From Adiantum capillus-veneris (taxonomy: Eukaryota > Streptophyta > Polypodiopsida > Polypodiales > Pteridaceae): DNA of 64,000 nucleotides. The stretch spans positions 149,321,057 through 149,385,056 of the forward strand of contig CM043952.1 of assembly GCA_014529385.2 (NCBI GenBank), given 5' to 3'. The notes beneath the pieces are model-generated. The model ran no database searches. It had not been told where the DNA came from and saw nothing but the letters and a program-made list of their open reading frames with translations. Below, one piece after another: positions 11,685-25,627 of this stretch. Within the stretch, counting starts at the first letter, position 1, and every line of letters starts with the position of its first letter. A program made the position numbers and the translations under genes.

Positions 11685-11821
11685 TTCATTAAAAATTTCG
11701 CCCTACCCACATGACCCCTCCCATCCTTGGTCTTCTGCTACAACCATTCCGTGCGGAATGGTTGCAACAGAAGACCAAGGAGGGGTAGGGTCATGAGGTA
11801 GGGTGATTTCTTCATTAAAAA
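11685..11821. mobile_element. Foldback (MITE-like) element flanked by 11-bp direct repeats
   Basis: Arms 11699-11751 and 11754-11805 are inverted complements around a two-base centre, with the inner 25 or more bases nearly perfect (CAACCATTCCG meets CGGAATGGTTG) and small bulges further out. The unit 11696-11810 is flanked on both sides by TTCATTAAAAA (11685-11695 and 11811-11821). Long direct repeats of 9-11 bp are typical of Mutator-type insertions, so a Mutator-like MITE is one reading; the A-rich flank weakens it. A hairpin RNA precursor is the alternative. Confidence 0.55.
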
Positions 11822-11837
11822 AACATCAAGCAGATGA

Positions 11838-11939
<102 letters not shown>

Positions 11940-12140
11940 CCCCCCCGCCCCCCGATCCCCCCGTTCGCGCAATACTCTGTGTATGCCTTCATGGCACCAG
12001 CAAGTGGAACCAATATAGTGGGTGCAGCGTGATGAAATTTATTGCACACAAATTAAACATGCAATAGATTATTCTCAAGTGACATGTTTTTGACAGATAC
12101 GACAGTAGCTTCGCTAAGCTCATAAGCAGGGAAGCTGGCG

Positions 12141-12759
12141 ATGGCGAGTCCCAATAACCAGAAAAAGGAAGACGACCAGAGTAGGGTCAATGGAGGAGCA
12201 GGAGAAGATGAGGAGGCAATTTCTTGAGCAGCACGAACTGTTGCACCGATGGGAGAGCGCCTTCTCACACCCCTCCTCGTATGGCTCCATGGATTGACTA
12301 TAGCTAGCGATAGTAGGTATCCTTCAATGCAGTTCGCAATACTGCGTTTCCAAATTGCACATAGCTCGAATCTCTCTCCTGTCTGCCCATCCCTTCATTA
12401 TCGTGGTGCCCAACAACTGCACAGTCTCTCACGACAGAAATAAGTTCTATGAGGAATCATTTTCTTTGCTTCATTGGTTCTTTTTGTGGTGTCATCTGCT
12501 GTAGGTGCAAGTCTCTTGGGAAACTGAAGGGCTTCCCAGAGATACCAACTCTGGCACCCACAAGGAAATTGAGTCTATCAAGAAGAAGAAAAAGCATCGC
12601 AATCACGTACAAGGTTTTTGAGGCATGTGTAAATCTCGGGCTTTTGCCGTTGCCTCATGATCAGGTGCAGTTGTCGAAGGGAACACTCCAAGGCCACCTT
12701 CTGCCTCAGTAGACATTTCTAATCGGGAATTGCTTACAGTGACTAGCTATAATTCCTAA
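12141..12759 (+). CDS. Candidate small three-exon gene (unrecognised), uncertain
   Basis: No family is recognised. Three plus-strand blocks look protein-like. An ATG at 12141 gives a short Gln/Lys/Asp-rich reading of 28 codons. An overlapping ATG at 12190 gives MEEQEKMRRQFLEQHELLHR, a charged helix. A second block after an AG at 12504 reads Glu/Lys-rich and ends in a KKKKKHRNH-type basic patch (12505-12613). A third block after an AG at 12670 ends at TAA 12757-12759. A 57-base GT...AG interval (12614-12670) joins the last two in frame. The junction from the first block to the second does not keep frame with any donor I can see, so this may be a pseudogene or a chance arrangement. AT-rich sequence resembling a 3' UTR follows. 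Confidence 0.3.
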
Positions 12760-13316
12760 AAGGTAGACATTTTACTTAGTTTGGGGTGAGAGGCAGAAAT
12801 GCCCGCTAACAGAATGGGCAGCTCCAGCATCATTCCCCACATTGCACTACTGTTTGGCATATTTTGGTGCATTGATCAGGCAGAATAGAAAGATATACAT
12901 AATGTAGGGTTGAGAATTTAGCTGACTGGGTATTGGGGGATTGAGTATTTGTATATCCAAGAAGGAAAGGATTGGGCATTTGGAGATGCATGCTTTGTTT
13001 CATTAATTTAGCATATTTAACCTTGTAAAATTCTGCATTGTAATAAGCTGGAATTGCATTCTCATTGGTCTGTGTAATGGAGGAGTGCTTGAGGTTCTAC
13101 ATGTCAAATCAAACCTCAAGAATCTCATTGAGATGGTCATGAGGCAGTTGGGTATGCTTGAGTTCATCATGCATACATTGGGCGCATCACTTCATTGTTT
13201 TGCCACTGCATACACCATCAATGTACTTATAGCGGGTGCATCCACAGCTTGTTGCACTCATTTTCGTGCCATTTGGCAAGGGGTAATGGAGGGCATCTCA
13301 AGGGTACTACAATGCG

Positions 13317-13359
<43 letters not shown>

Positions 13360-14210
13360 ACTTGTTCCTGCTTAATGCTTTAGGCACTTGTTTCTGCTTT
13401 CTTACAAAGGTGGAGTTGTTTCGTGCTTTAGGAGGTTCTCAGATGGTATTGTAGGCTTACAAGGTTGTGTGTTGGCTTTTTTGCAAAATCTACGTGCCAT
13501 ATTTTTTGTTGTCTATTTTTGAGAGAAAGTATGCCACGTTTTGAGTATGAAGAGATTGCTTTTGTCTCAAGTATTCAATTTTCATAATGGTTCTAAAATC
13601 TCATTTTTTGTCAATTAAGTGTCAGATTTGTGATAGTGAAAGTAATGTGCATGGCATAATTTTCTGCTTACATCATTGGTGATCTTGTATCAATTTGCTC
13701 GAATTTATCTTTGCTCGGTTTTTTTTGCTCAGTGATTAGAAACCCCCTGCATGAGACGGTTTCTCCTTCGACAAGTTTATGCATTTTGGATTGACTTGCA
13801 TTTTGTTTTGCTTCTCTTCATGGGATTTGGAGAGTGGTTCTATCACTTTCAATTTAATTTATAATAATCTATAGATGAGAGATTGAGATATTGCTCAATT
13901 TACATGGGAAACTCTAGAGGATTTCCTCCAAGATTTTTTCCATAGTCTCTTTAGTGGTCGATTGTGACTCCCACATTAATAGTGATTCAGTTTTGACTCG
14001 CACTTTGATAGGCCTGGTTGCCTTCGGATAGGGATTTAGTGTTCTTGTATCCACTCTTGCAGGAGAGAGATAGTGTATGCTCATAGTGGCTACATGTTAC
14101 ACGTTTCTGAACGATGGATATTCTGATTGTGAGTCTGTTGCTTTTACATGTTATAAGTTCTCAGAGAGAGATATTTGTGGGATGTGTAGCTACCATTGTG
14201 CTTGCTATCT
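12760..14210. other. Gene-free interval, AT-rich
   Basis: No supported coding region. A (GA)n tract lies at 13322-13357. The first 300 bases could be the 3' UTR of the candidate gene upstream. Confidence 0.55.
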
Positions 14211-14433
14211 ACTTATACATGTGGGCCATGTGTTTTATGCTCGTTGAGAGTTGTTTGTCCCAGTTTGTGCCTCCATTATAAGTTGGTGCTTGTTTATATT
14301 CTTGATTAAGAGTAGAGATTGAACACTTATACATGTGGGTCATGTGTTTTATGCTCGTTGAGAGTTGTTTGTCCCAGTTTGTGCCTCCATTATAAGTTGG
14401 TGCTTGTTTATATTCTTGATTAAGAGTAGATCT
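14211..14433. repeat. Tandem duplication, 114-bp unit, about two copies
   Basis: The block starting ACTTATACATGTGGG at 14211 recurs at 14325 with a single C/T difference over about 108 bases and then diverges. Near-identity suggests a recent slippage or unequal-exchange event. Confidence 0.9.
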
Positions 14434-14559
14434 TTTTCAAGCTACAATTGTATATGTGAGCATTAGATTGATACAATAATCATGTTTAATCAATATGCAG
14501 GCCAAGAGACTTCCCCCTTTGATGCATATGAGTTAGGATATGGAGCAAGCTTTTTTTCT

Positions 14560-16470
<1,911 letters not shown>

Positions 16471-16596
16471 TTTTTGTTGTCCCTTTTTTCCTTCTCTATC
16501 CTCTTGATGGACCCTCAGTCCTTAACTGATATGTATCAGCCCGCACTGAGAATGATTTGTCGTAATGTTGTGTTTTTGGTCCCATAGGCCATATAT

Positions 16597-16599
16597 GAC

Positions 16600-16658
<59 letters not shown>

Positions 16659-16800
16659 ATGGATATAGAGAGAGAAGGAGAAGGGGAGAGAGAATATAGT
16701 AGAGGCGATACACACACACGTACACATACATACACACACACACACATATATATATATACATATATACGTATACATGTGTATACACACACATGCATATCTT
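16597..16800. repeat. (CT)n then (CA)n-(TA)n microsatellites
   Basis: CT run at 16597-16654, then CA/TA-rich alternation at about 16711-16795. Alternating purine-pyrimidine tracts of this kind can adopt non-B DNA; nothing more is implied. Confidence 0.9.
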
Positions 16801-16900
16801 CAAAAGAGTTGGGTTTGCTTCGATCATGTCTAGGCAACCATGGTAGCCCATGTGTACAATCCAACATAAGGTGTTGTGAAGGCTTTATTATGGTTAGCAG

Positions 16901-19440
16901 CTGAATAGAATAATTTTGTTTACATGTGTGGTGATAGTGTTCAAGAAATGCAACCCATAGCTATATGCAAATGAAAGAGGAGGATACTAGAGCCCAAGCC
17001 ATATTTTGGGAGATGATACATGAATTCGTGTTAAATAATGGCAATCTCCTAGCAAATATTAAGGGATTCATGAAAAATGAAGCTATTGCAAACTAGAGAG
17101 CTATTTGTATTGTTTTCAATGGAGCCTCGCTAAATATTATGAATGAAAGAGAGCGTTCATGTTTGTCTCATTGGAAACAAAGCCTCCATATACTACTCAC
17201 TTTTTAAACAAAAAAATTCCGAGATGAACATAAAGGGCTATGTGAAATGTGGCATTGTGTTAAGAGTGAGGAAGAAGCCACAACCATGTACATGCAAATC
17301 CATGCATGGTGGGCCCCTAGCAAGATACCATATGCAAATATTTCATAAATAGATTGTTGGTTAAGTTGGTGGCATGTTCGATATCCATGTTGTAGAAAGT
17401 TTTTTGTTGCAATAAGTAGATTTTTACTTTAGATTTCAATGGTAATTTAATGAGCCATTATTTGCACCAGCCTAAGGTAGATATATTGTTGCAGGAGACA
17501 GAGGATGTTCCATTCCTCCCCACAACAAACTTGGTTGAGATAAAGTGCATCAACTGGCTAGCTAGAGAAGGAAACAAATCAACTTGTATGATGCAAGGTT
17601 ATCAAATCTCGCAAACTTGTTACTACATAGTGTTAAAATGATTGCATTGGTGGAGGGTAGATACCATGGGATTAGACCTCCGATAAAGAAATTGGCAAGT
17701 TGAATGTCACAACAGCGAGCTCCTACTACAACAACAGTAGTTAGAGAAGTAAACAAGACAATTGGAGGGACCCTAATTTACCAACACCGTGATGTAGAAA
17801 GAAGATAATCTCACAATCACACGGAAGCAAAGAACAATAGGTCCAATGACACAAGAGGAGGAAAATACTTCACATAGACCTGAATATGTAACACTAAATG
17901 TACCACGGAAGAAAAGAAATACACCTCAAGCACCAACAACAAACTTTAAGGAAGATAACACTGGTGAGATGGTTATCGAGGAATCCGAAATCCATAAAAC
18001 AATGTGGGTAATTTGAAGAGTCCCTAGATGTAGTAGAGTTCATGTTCCCAGTTCCTTGCTTGTAAAAATGTTGACATAGTGTTGTGCCTTGTCTCCTTTA
18101 GTAATATTCGATGGATTACATCAGCTATTGTGGTGAGGGTAAATTTATTGAAAGCAATCTTTTTTTTCCCATGAAGTCATCTTGCTACTCTTTCACTTAT
18201 AGCAAATAACCTTGTAACCTCGTAACCTTTTTGAATATTTGTTACCATGTAGTCTTTTTCTAACTCTAATGCTTATAGCAATGCCAAGTCACCTTAAGTC
18301 AATGTAAACTTAGAAATATTTGATGGAGTCTATATTATTTATTGGAGCTATGTACATATTTCAAAATTGTGCAATTTGTTTGTGCTTTTGAATATGTGTG
18401 TATGTGGTGATAGGCATGTACGTATGGTATTTCCATCTACTTTCCAGGGAACCATCTTGTACATTAAGGAGCGAGCTTTAAGGATGAGCTTCAAGAGTGA
18501 GTTTTTTTTTTTTTTTTTTGGGTGGGTTTTGGTGTGTGTGTGTGTGTGTGTGTGTGTTTTTGTGTGGTGGTGGTGGTGGTGGTGTTGTGTTTGGGGTTGG
18601 ACAAATCACGTGGCACACAAAGAATTAAAATCTTTCTTTGTAGCTCACTCACAAAGCTTGCTTAAAGCCTGCATTCCCATGTACCACGCTCTTTAGATTT
18701 AAAAGCTTTCTTCGTAGCTCACTCACAAAGATTGCTCAAATCTTGCACTCATATGCACAAGGCTCTTCGCGTTCCTTTAGACACTTGGTGTGGCATTAGA
18801 GATGATTTGGGGAATCTAATCTCTCTAGGAGCACGCACAAATATTTATCGATAGCTTTTGAAGTGTTGCTTTTCCAGGGACTTGAGTACTTTGTTGAATT
18901 TTGCTACCCATGCCATGATGTCCGCCTTGAAAGAGAGATCTCTGAGAGGATTTTTGAGTAGGGTGCTTTGGAAGCCACATAATGTGCTTGAAGTTCCGTT
19001 GCAAATGGATAAAAAATGTTCCAATCCATTTCAAAAAATCTTATCATGAATGTCTCTTCAAAGGTTTTCATGTAGTGCAAAGGCAAGAACATGATTTGTG
19101 CATACATGCCCATGATGAAATTCTTGGACGGAGCCTCCTGAAGATCCCAACAGATGCCTTTGTGCCTTCAAGAAAAAGTCCCCAGGGGTGCTCCACCTTG
19201 TCAATGTCGCTAAAGGCTTCTATGCATATGATAATCATCTTAGCTATATTGCATGTCATTTGGCATGTGAGATCTAAAACATCTCGACATTGCTATTGTA
19301 GCCTAGAGGGTGTGTAGCATGTATGCTTCTATGGGCTTGGTGTACTATTTGCGATTAGCAAGGATTATGTAGTTCAATACCATCTTTCTTTCGCTCCTCA
19401 CACTTTGTAATTGTTCTAGGACCGCCTTCGAGGAATTGGT
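16901..19440. other. Gene-free AT-rich interval
   Basis: No coding region could be supported on either strand. It includes a poly(T)-(GT)n-(GTG)n stretch at 18500-18590 and the short tandem repeat at 18624-18771. Confidence 0.6.
18624..18771. repeat. Diverged tandem repeat, 74-bp unit, two copies
   Basis: Both copies share TTAAAA-x-CTTTCTT-x-GTAGCTCACTCACAAAG and a CTCTT end, with about one difference in five bases. They are older than the 114-bp duplication at 14211. Confidence 0.7.
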
Positions 19441-21490
19441 ACCCAAGAGAGCTAGAATCAAGTTTTGGAACCAAATGCCAAATCAACAAAGTGAGAGATT
19501 CAAGCATAGTGAGTTTTGAAAAATTTGGTGCAAATCAAATTTTTGGCCAACTTACAACTGATCAAATTCACAAAATCAATGGCAAATAGTGATTGGATAT
19601 CCAAATCATGAGTTGTTTGAGTTGCAAAGTAATATAACATGAGCAATTAAAGCAAAGAAGGTAAGAGTACACTTGGGGTTCTAGGTAAGTCGGATACTTA
19701 TACCCAAGGTAAGTCAATTTGGGCCTCATTTGTCATTTGTGAGAGTGAGAGAGAGGGAGCCAAAGCTTAGAGCGACCTAGAGCATGCGTCGCATTTCTAC
19801 CTACTATGAGCCACCATGCCCACCACTCTTCACCAAATTTGATAGAAATTATCTCTATATAACTTACTCAACATGTCTATATGGTCTGCACAACACAAAA
19901 AACACCAAAATGATCGCACCAATCAAAATCAAACTTGATTTTTTGCGAGAAATTCAGTGCTAATAGTAGGATCAAAAGTGATCCAAATCCAAAAAGAGCT
20001 AGGAAAAATACTCAACAAGATATGTATTTCAAGGCCATGTGATCAAATTCGAGTTTAGTGAAGGAACATGGATTGCAATCCATCTTCCCCAACACCCAAA
20101 CTTCAAAAGATTTCAGTAGGAAAAAGCCCATGACCATGTAATTGTACTGCAACAAAAACGAAAAGGAGATCAAACATGGATCGTGATCCATGTCCCCATC
20201 TTGCTCAAAATTGGATCAAATATTGCAAGCAGCTAGCGCATAGATTTGGAAAGATCCCCCTAAAAATTGGTTGAATTTGTATAGCATTGGATCGAGAAAT
20301 CCCAAATTTTCCATAGCTTAGGGTCCAAATGGTCATTTTGACCCAGAGTAGGAAAAATTGGTGCAAAACTCAAAAAGTTGATGCCCAATCATTGTAGAAA
20401 CATGCTAGGGAGATTCCCTAGAAATTTCATATTAATTGGCCCTAGAAAAATGATGGTGATCCATGTCCCTAGATGCCATTGCATCCAACAATTAGGTCCA
20501 CAAATAGCGTAGTGTATCTATAGGCCAGAAACATCAATAGTGACACAAAAATCTATCAAGTTGACAAAGATTCAAGAAGTTGTACCTTCAGTGTCTCCAA
20601 GCACCAAAAGTTAGAGTTTTTTTGGGGAGAACCTTAAGTTGAAAATTGGGAAGTCCTTGACATAACTCAACGAGTCAAAACGTATCCCGAAAGTGCTTGA
20701 CAAGGTCATGAAACTTGGTACCACTAGCAGAAGGGTATATCAAAGATAGATTGTGGTGATACCTGACAGTAGACAAGTATATATACAAGTGTTTTCATCA
20801 TCAAATCATTAGATCAATGAAAAATAACACCTACTAACCACACGATTTCAACAAAGAAGGCTCCTAAAATCAATTTTGGTCAAAGTCAAAAAAAATATGG
20901 CCATAGGTTGAGAATTTGGGATAACTTAGTGAATTTTGATTTGAAATTGAAAATATTTCATTGATGTATTAAGATTAGCTATTAGGAAACATTACCCAAG
21001 TCTTAGCTCATTTTGTGACCAAGCATGGATCATGATTCATGTGCCCCTCCCAAATTTATAATCTAGCACCCAACCATCTTGACCCACATGCTATTTATAG
21101 TCCAACCCAAAGCTTCAAGCCATTTGAATACTAAAATCCTTGCGACAATCCCAAATTTCCACAAGTTTGTGAAAAAAATGCAAACATTGACTTGAGGTAC
21201 AAACCATCGAAACCCAAAAAGTTTTGTCACCAAAGCATCTACTAATCCTGCTGAATGTGATAGTGTCAAGAAAACTCAAAATGGTGTTCCAACATGGATC
21301 GTGATCCATGTACCCCTAACTTAGAATTGACATGAACAAGTTTTCCCTGGTGCATTAGTTATCTTAGACACACTCGTGAAGTTTGATCAAATTTGGATCA
21401 CATTTGCTTAAGTCGTGCTCAATTTTCAATTTTATGGTCATTTTTGCACTAAAGCAGAATTTTTGACAACTTTGCGACCAAATTCTTGGC
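19441..21490. other. Non-coding region with dispersed ATGGATCRTGATYCATG palindromes
   Basis: No gene seen. A palindromic motif related to CATGGATCGTGATCCATG followed by GT(N)CCCC occurs at 20067-20090, 20175-20197, 20453-20470 (half site), 21024-21047 and 21293-21316. The stretch precedes the plus-strand gypsy relic and may be its LTR or leader, but no TG...CA ends or clear primer site were found. Confidence 0.5.
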
Positions 21491-21496
21491 ACTAAA

Positions 21497-24400
21497 ATGA
21501 TGAATTTTGTTAGCAAGATGCCTCGGAGATGTGTGCCAAAGGAGTGGGGAGCTACTCCTTATGAGATTGTAGATTTTATCTCAAATAAGAAAGCAAACAT
21601 CAAAGATGAAGACTTGGAACAAATCTTAGCAAATATCTTCATTGGCAATTCCAAGCTGCAGATGGAACCAAAGTCAAAGCAAACATATTCCCAAAGGAGC
21701 TGTGGAGTCTACACCAAAAGCCCAAAGTAATGGATGGTTCCATATGTCTACAGTTGAACAATTGCTTTCCACCATGGGGCACAAACTTTCAAAGAGCACA
21801 CAATTTAATGTCCAACATCAAGTACAAGATGAAGTCGCTCTCATGGACAAAGATGGCGCTACAATGCAAGTGAAGATGACCAACAAGATAATTTACCAAG
21901 CACTTCACTTGCCTCTCGGCCACCACAACTTGTTGTTAAAGACAAAGAAAATTGACAATGACAAGGCCTTTATCGTATAGCAGGGCCATAAACTTACCTA
22001 CAAGGTAAAATCATGTTAACATGATATGTTTTTTGTGCTAGTTAGCATATTCAAATTAGCACATTTTAAAAAAAATGGTCGCACATCAAAATTTTCATAA
22101 ATAATTTCAAAATTTATCGAAGTTTGTACATTTGGATTCCTTGTTTAAGAAGCTTTTTATTGATATATCATGTGTCATAGACCTTAGAAATATAACTCGT
22201 GTTATTATACTAGTTAGCATATGTCAAAATTGTGCTAAGTAGCACTGTCCGGGACAGCTTAAAGCATGTACATTAGAATGCTTTTACCCTATAATGATTT
22301 GATCTATGCATAAATAAAGCTACCATTACGGTTGATTTTTCAGCACCTCAAAGTATAGAAGCCACCAAGATACAGCGAGCCGCTCCTATATCAGACAGTA
22401 GTCATTGCCATTCGCTTATCAAAGTTTTGCATCATCAAATGTGACACCGGTAACTACATATTGGAGAATTTGATAGAGGAAAACCTCAAGACAAGCAATA
22501 AGAACAAAAGCTATATGAATGTTGGAACGATGCTCACCCACATAGCATACCAAGACCTTGGAATGATTGATGATCTCCTAGAGGCAGAGTCATAGCTGGA
22601 TCACTTAAGTCCAAGCATACTGTTCAAGTTGTAAGGAGTTCTTTGATGATTCCAACAAAAAGAAAGACACATGGTTCAAGCTCAAAAGCACCCACCACAG
22701 ATAGTGAAGCCATGCAGTCGGACATAGAGCTACATGGGGAGATCATAGGAAAGAAGATATCCCTAAGATTCAAAGTATCAGATGACTAAAGATGGAGAAG
22801 AAATAGAGATAGCCCTTGTGAGGAGGAAACCACAACAAGAGGAACACATTCCAAGAATGCAAGTACAAAGATCCATGGAGAAAGCTCAACGACTTCAAGA
22901 AAAAAGACTTGCCAAGAGGATATGAGAGCTCAAGAATGCGGGGGAGACTCAACAAATCTCATCCTCCTCAGATTCAAATGACTTGGGCCTGGATGGTAGA
23001 TTGCAAAGGCTCAAAGAAGAAAGAAGGCAAAAAGATAAAGACAACTTCAAGTTGGTGCAAGCACAAAGACAACAGATCCAAAAAGAGCTAAATCATAAAG
23101 CTGAAGAAAGAGAGGGCAAATAAAAAAGACAACGGACTACAGAACTTGATTCAATCTTGGATTCTCCTCACAATCTAGCTACACATCATGAGGCAAATGC
23201 TCCAAAAACTATGACTACTACAACTATAGTGGAGGGAAATGGGGAGACCACATCTCCCTGACAACCTTCTCCACTGTCTACCATTGTAGATGAAGAAGGA
23301 CAAATATCCACACAACCTCTCTCTCAAGTTAACGTTGCACAAGAAATTATATCAAAGCATCAAAATTTGGAATCCTAAAATGAAGAAGTGTTACTTGATC
23401 AACCCAATGTGGAGCCGTTGAATATTGAAGAGCAAGACATCACGCAAGAAGAAGCTATCGAAGTACCACAATCTCCTCCACAATTTGAGGAACATGCTAA
23501 TACATCATAGAGACAAGAGGAGCTATTCACAACGATCTATTGGAAGTCAGCAATCCTTTAAATGAATATGTTGTTGATATTCAGACAAACAGAAGCAGAG
23601 TCTTTGGCCAAGAGAAAGGGAGGTGGGCCAAACTAGTTACTCCCAAACGATCAAGAATCGGAGGATGGAATGTCGGCTCAAAGGAGAATCCCAGAATGAT
23701 TAAAATCAACAAGCATTTGAAGTCAGAGATTAAGGAGAAGGCCAAGGCACTGTTCCAGAAATACAAAGACGTATTTGCCTGGGAACATAAAAATCTGAAG
23801 GGAGTAGATCCTGAAGTGTGCCAGCATTGGATACCACTTAAGCCTGATGCTAGACCATTATGACTATAGAGTTACAAAATGAATCCTAATTATGCAAAGA
23901 AGGTCAAGGAGGAAATTGATAATCCGCTTAAAGCTAGATTCATCACAGAGGTGGCAAGCATTGACTGGCTATTTCCCATAACGGTTGTCCCAAAAACAAA
24001 CAATAGCTTAGAGTATGCGCGGATTATAGAAAGTTGAATGTTCATACCATCAAAGATCCCTTCCCATTACCATTCACGGATATGATGTTAGATGAGATTG
24101 CAGGCCACAAAATGTATAGCTTCATGGATGGCTATAGTGGCTACAATCATTTGAAGACTGCACCAGAAAATAGGGCTAAAACAACATTCATCATTGAATG
24201 GGGAGCATTTATGTATTTGGTAATTCCATTTGAACTTTGTAATTCTCTAGCGACCTTTCACAACGATGTGAATTTTTGCACAAGTTTTGGCCATCTTTGT
24301 GGACGACTTTATTGTCTTTTTCGTGGAAGAAATGTATATATTGTTTGTGGAAATGGTCTTTGAGAGATGCAGGGAGAAGTGGTCTGTTTAAATCCATTCA

Positions 24401-25031
24401 AATCTATTTTTATGGTTTGGAAGGGTCAGCTACTAGGCCATATTATTTGAAGAAATGGTATTGAGTTGGTTGAAGATAATATTAAGAGTATTCAACAAGC
24501 TAGAGCACCTATCATGGTTTCTTCAAAACTGAGTTCATTCTTGGGGTACATTAATTTTTATCGAAGAACTATTCATATGTTTGCAGCTAAAGCATTACCC
24601 CTATATGAGCTAACAAAGAAAGGGAATAAATTCATTTGGACTTAAGTATGTGAACACAATTTCCAATGCCTAAAAGATGCAATCAGTAGGAAGCCAGTCC
24701 TTTGCCAGCCAACTGGGATATTATCTTCCATGTGCATGTTGATGCTTTAGGTATGGTGATGGGGGCTATACTAGCTCAGCTTGATGGGAAGACAAACTAC
24801 CCAGTCTACTTTACTAATCGCAACTTCAGTTCTGCCAAACAAGGAGATTCAATTAGAGAGAGAGAGAGAGGCACCGTTAATGGTGTTCAATGCAACTAGA
24901 TTTAGACATTATCTACTAGGCAAGCTATTACACTTCTATGTTGATCATCAACATTTATTGTTTTTTATCAATAAAGTAATCATACAAGGAAGGTTAATGA
25001 GGTGGATGATGTTTCTAATGGAGTTTGAATT
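21497..25031 (+). pseudogene. Old Ty3/gypsy gag-pol relic, part 1 (gag?, protease?, RT, RNase H)
   Basis: From about 23540 the plus strand gives recognisable Pol. A KEKAKALFQKYKDVFAW-type linker is followed by RT, with a YSFMDGYSGYNHLK motif near 24115 and the catalytic FVDDF in another frame near 24300. RNase H follows with HVHVDALGMVMG (24730) and YVDHQHLLFF (24940). Upstream blocks at 21497-21980 and 22390-22600 (CDTGNYILENLI) may be gag and protease, without diagnostic motifs. Many stops and frameshifts interrupt it. The reading frame stops at 25031, where the minus-strand element 25032-38813 is inserted, and resumes at 38814. Confidence 0.8.
25027..25031. repeat. Target-site duplication GAATT (left)
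   Basis: The five bases GAATT directly before the left LTR are repeated directly after the right LTR at 38814-38818. Confidence 0.9.
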
Positions 25032-25614
25032 TGTGCACTCCTTGCCGCACTGTCGAAGCAAGGGACTTGCCTAACACTGTGTGCGAGCCACAGACGGCTC
25101 CAAGCACACAACTAGCTTAACTAGTAAGCTCAAAAGAGGGCAATGGTGTGTCACTCACCGCTCTATGCTCCTGCCGTGGAGGATTCCTCGCCGCGAAGAA
25201 GAAGGAGACGACGCTACGTCGCACTCAACCGCTTCACCGCCGTCGTGCCGCCGCAATGCTCGATCACGCACACACACTCTCTCTCTCAAGTACACACACA
25301 CACACTAGTACACAAGGAGATGGAGCAAGAGCGCCTTTCTTGCATTGCACAAATGAGAGAATGAGTGAATTTTAGGTTTAGTTGGCTTTTATATGAGCTC
25401 ACCCCATTCACACTTGGGCGCCCATGCTTAGCCAACTAATCCCTTGAATATCTTAGTTAGAGTGCGCCTCTCATCGGCGATCACTCTTACCCTTTTCCTA
25501 TTGGACCGACAAGCCCGGTACCTGACTCTACCAAATAAATAATACAATGTCCACCGTAGGTTACAACGTCCATCTCGTAGGTGATAGGGTGTCCGTGAGC
25601 CGTGAGGGTTAACA
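25032..25614 (-). repeat. 3' LTR of the 13.8-kb gypsy element
   Basis: 583 bp, plus-strand ends TGTGCACTCC...GGTTAACA, matching 38223-38813. A (CT)/(CA) tract inside differs in length between copies. Confidence 0.95.
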
Positions 25615-25627
25615 TGCCCCCCTTCCT
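25615..25627 (-). promoter_or_regulatory. Polypurine tract
   Basis: On the minus strand AGGAAGGGGGGCA directly precedes the 3' LTR, the position at which plus-strand DNA synthesis is primed in reverse transcription. Confidence 0.85.
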
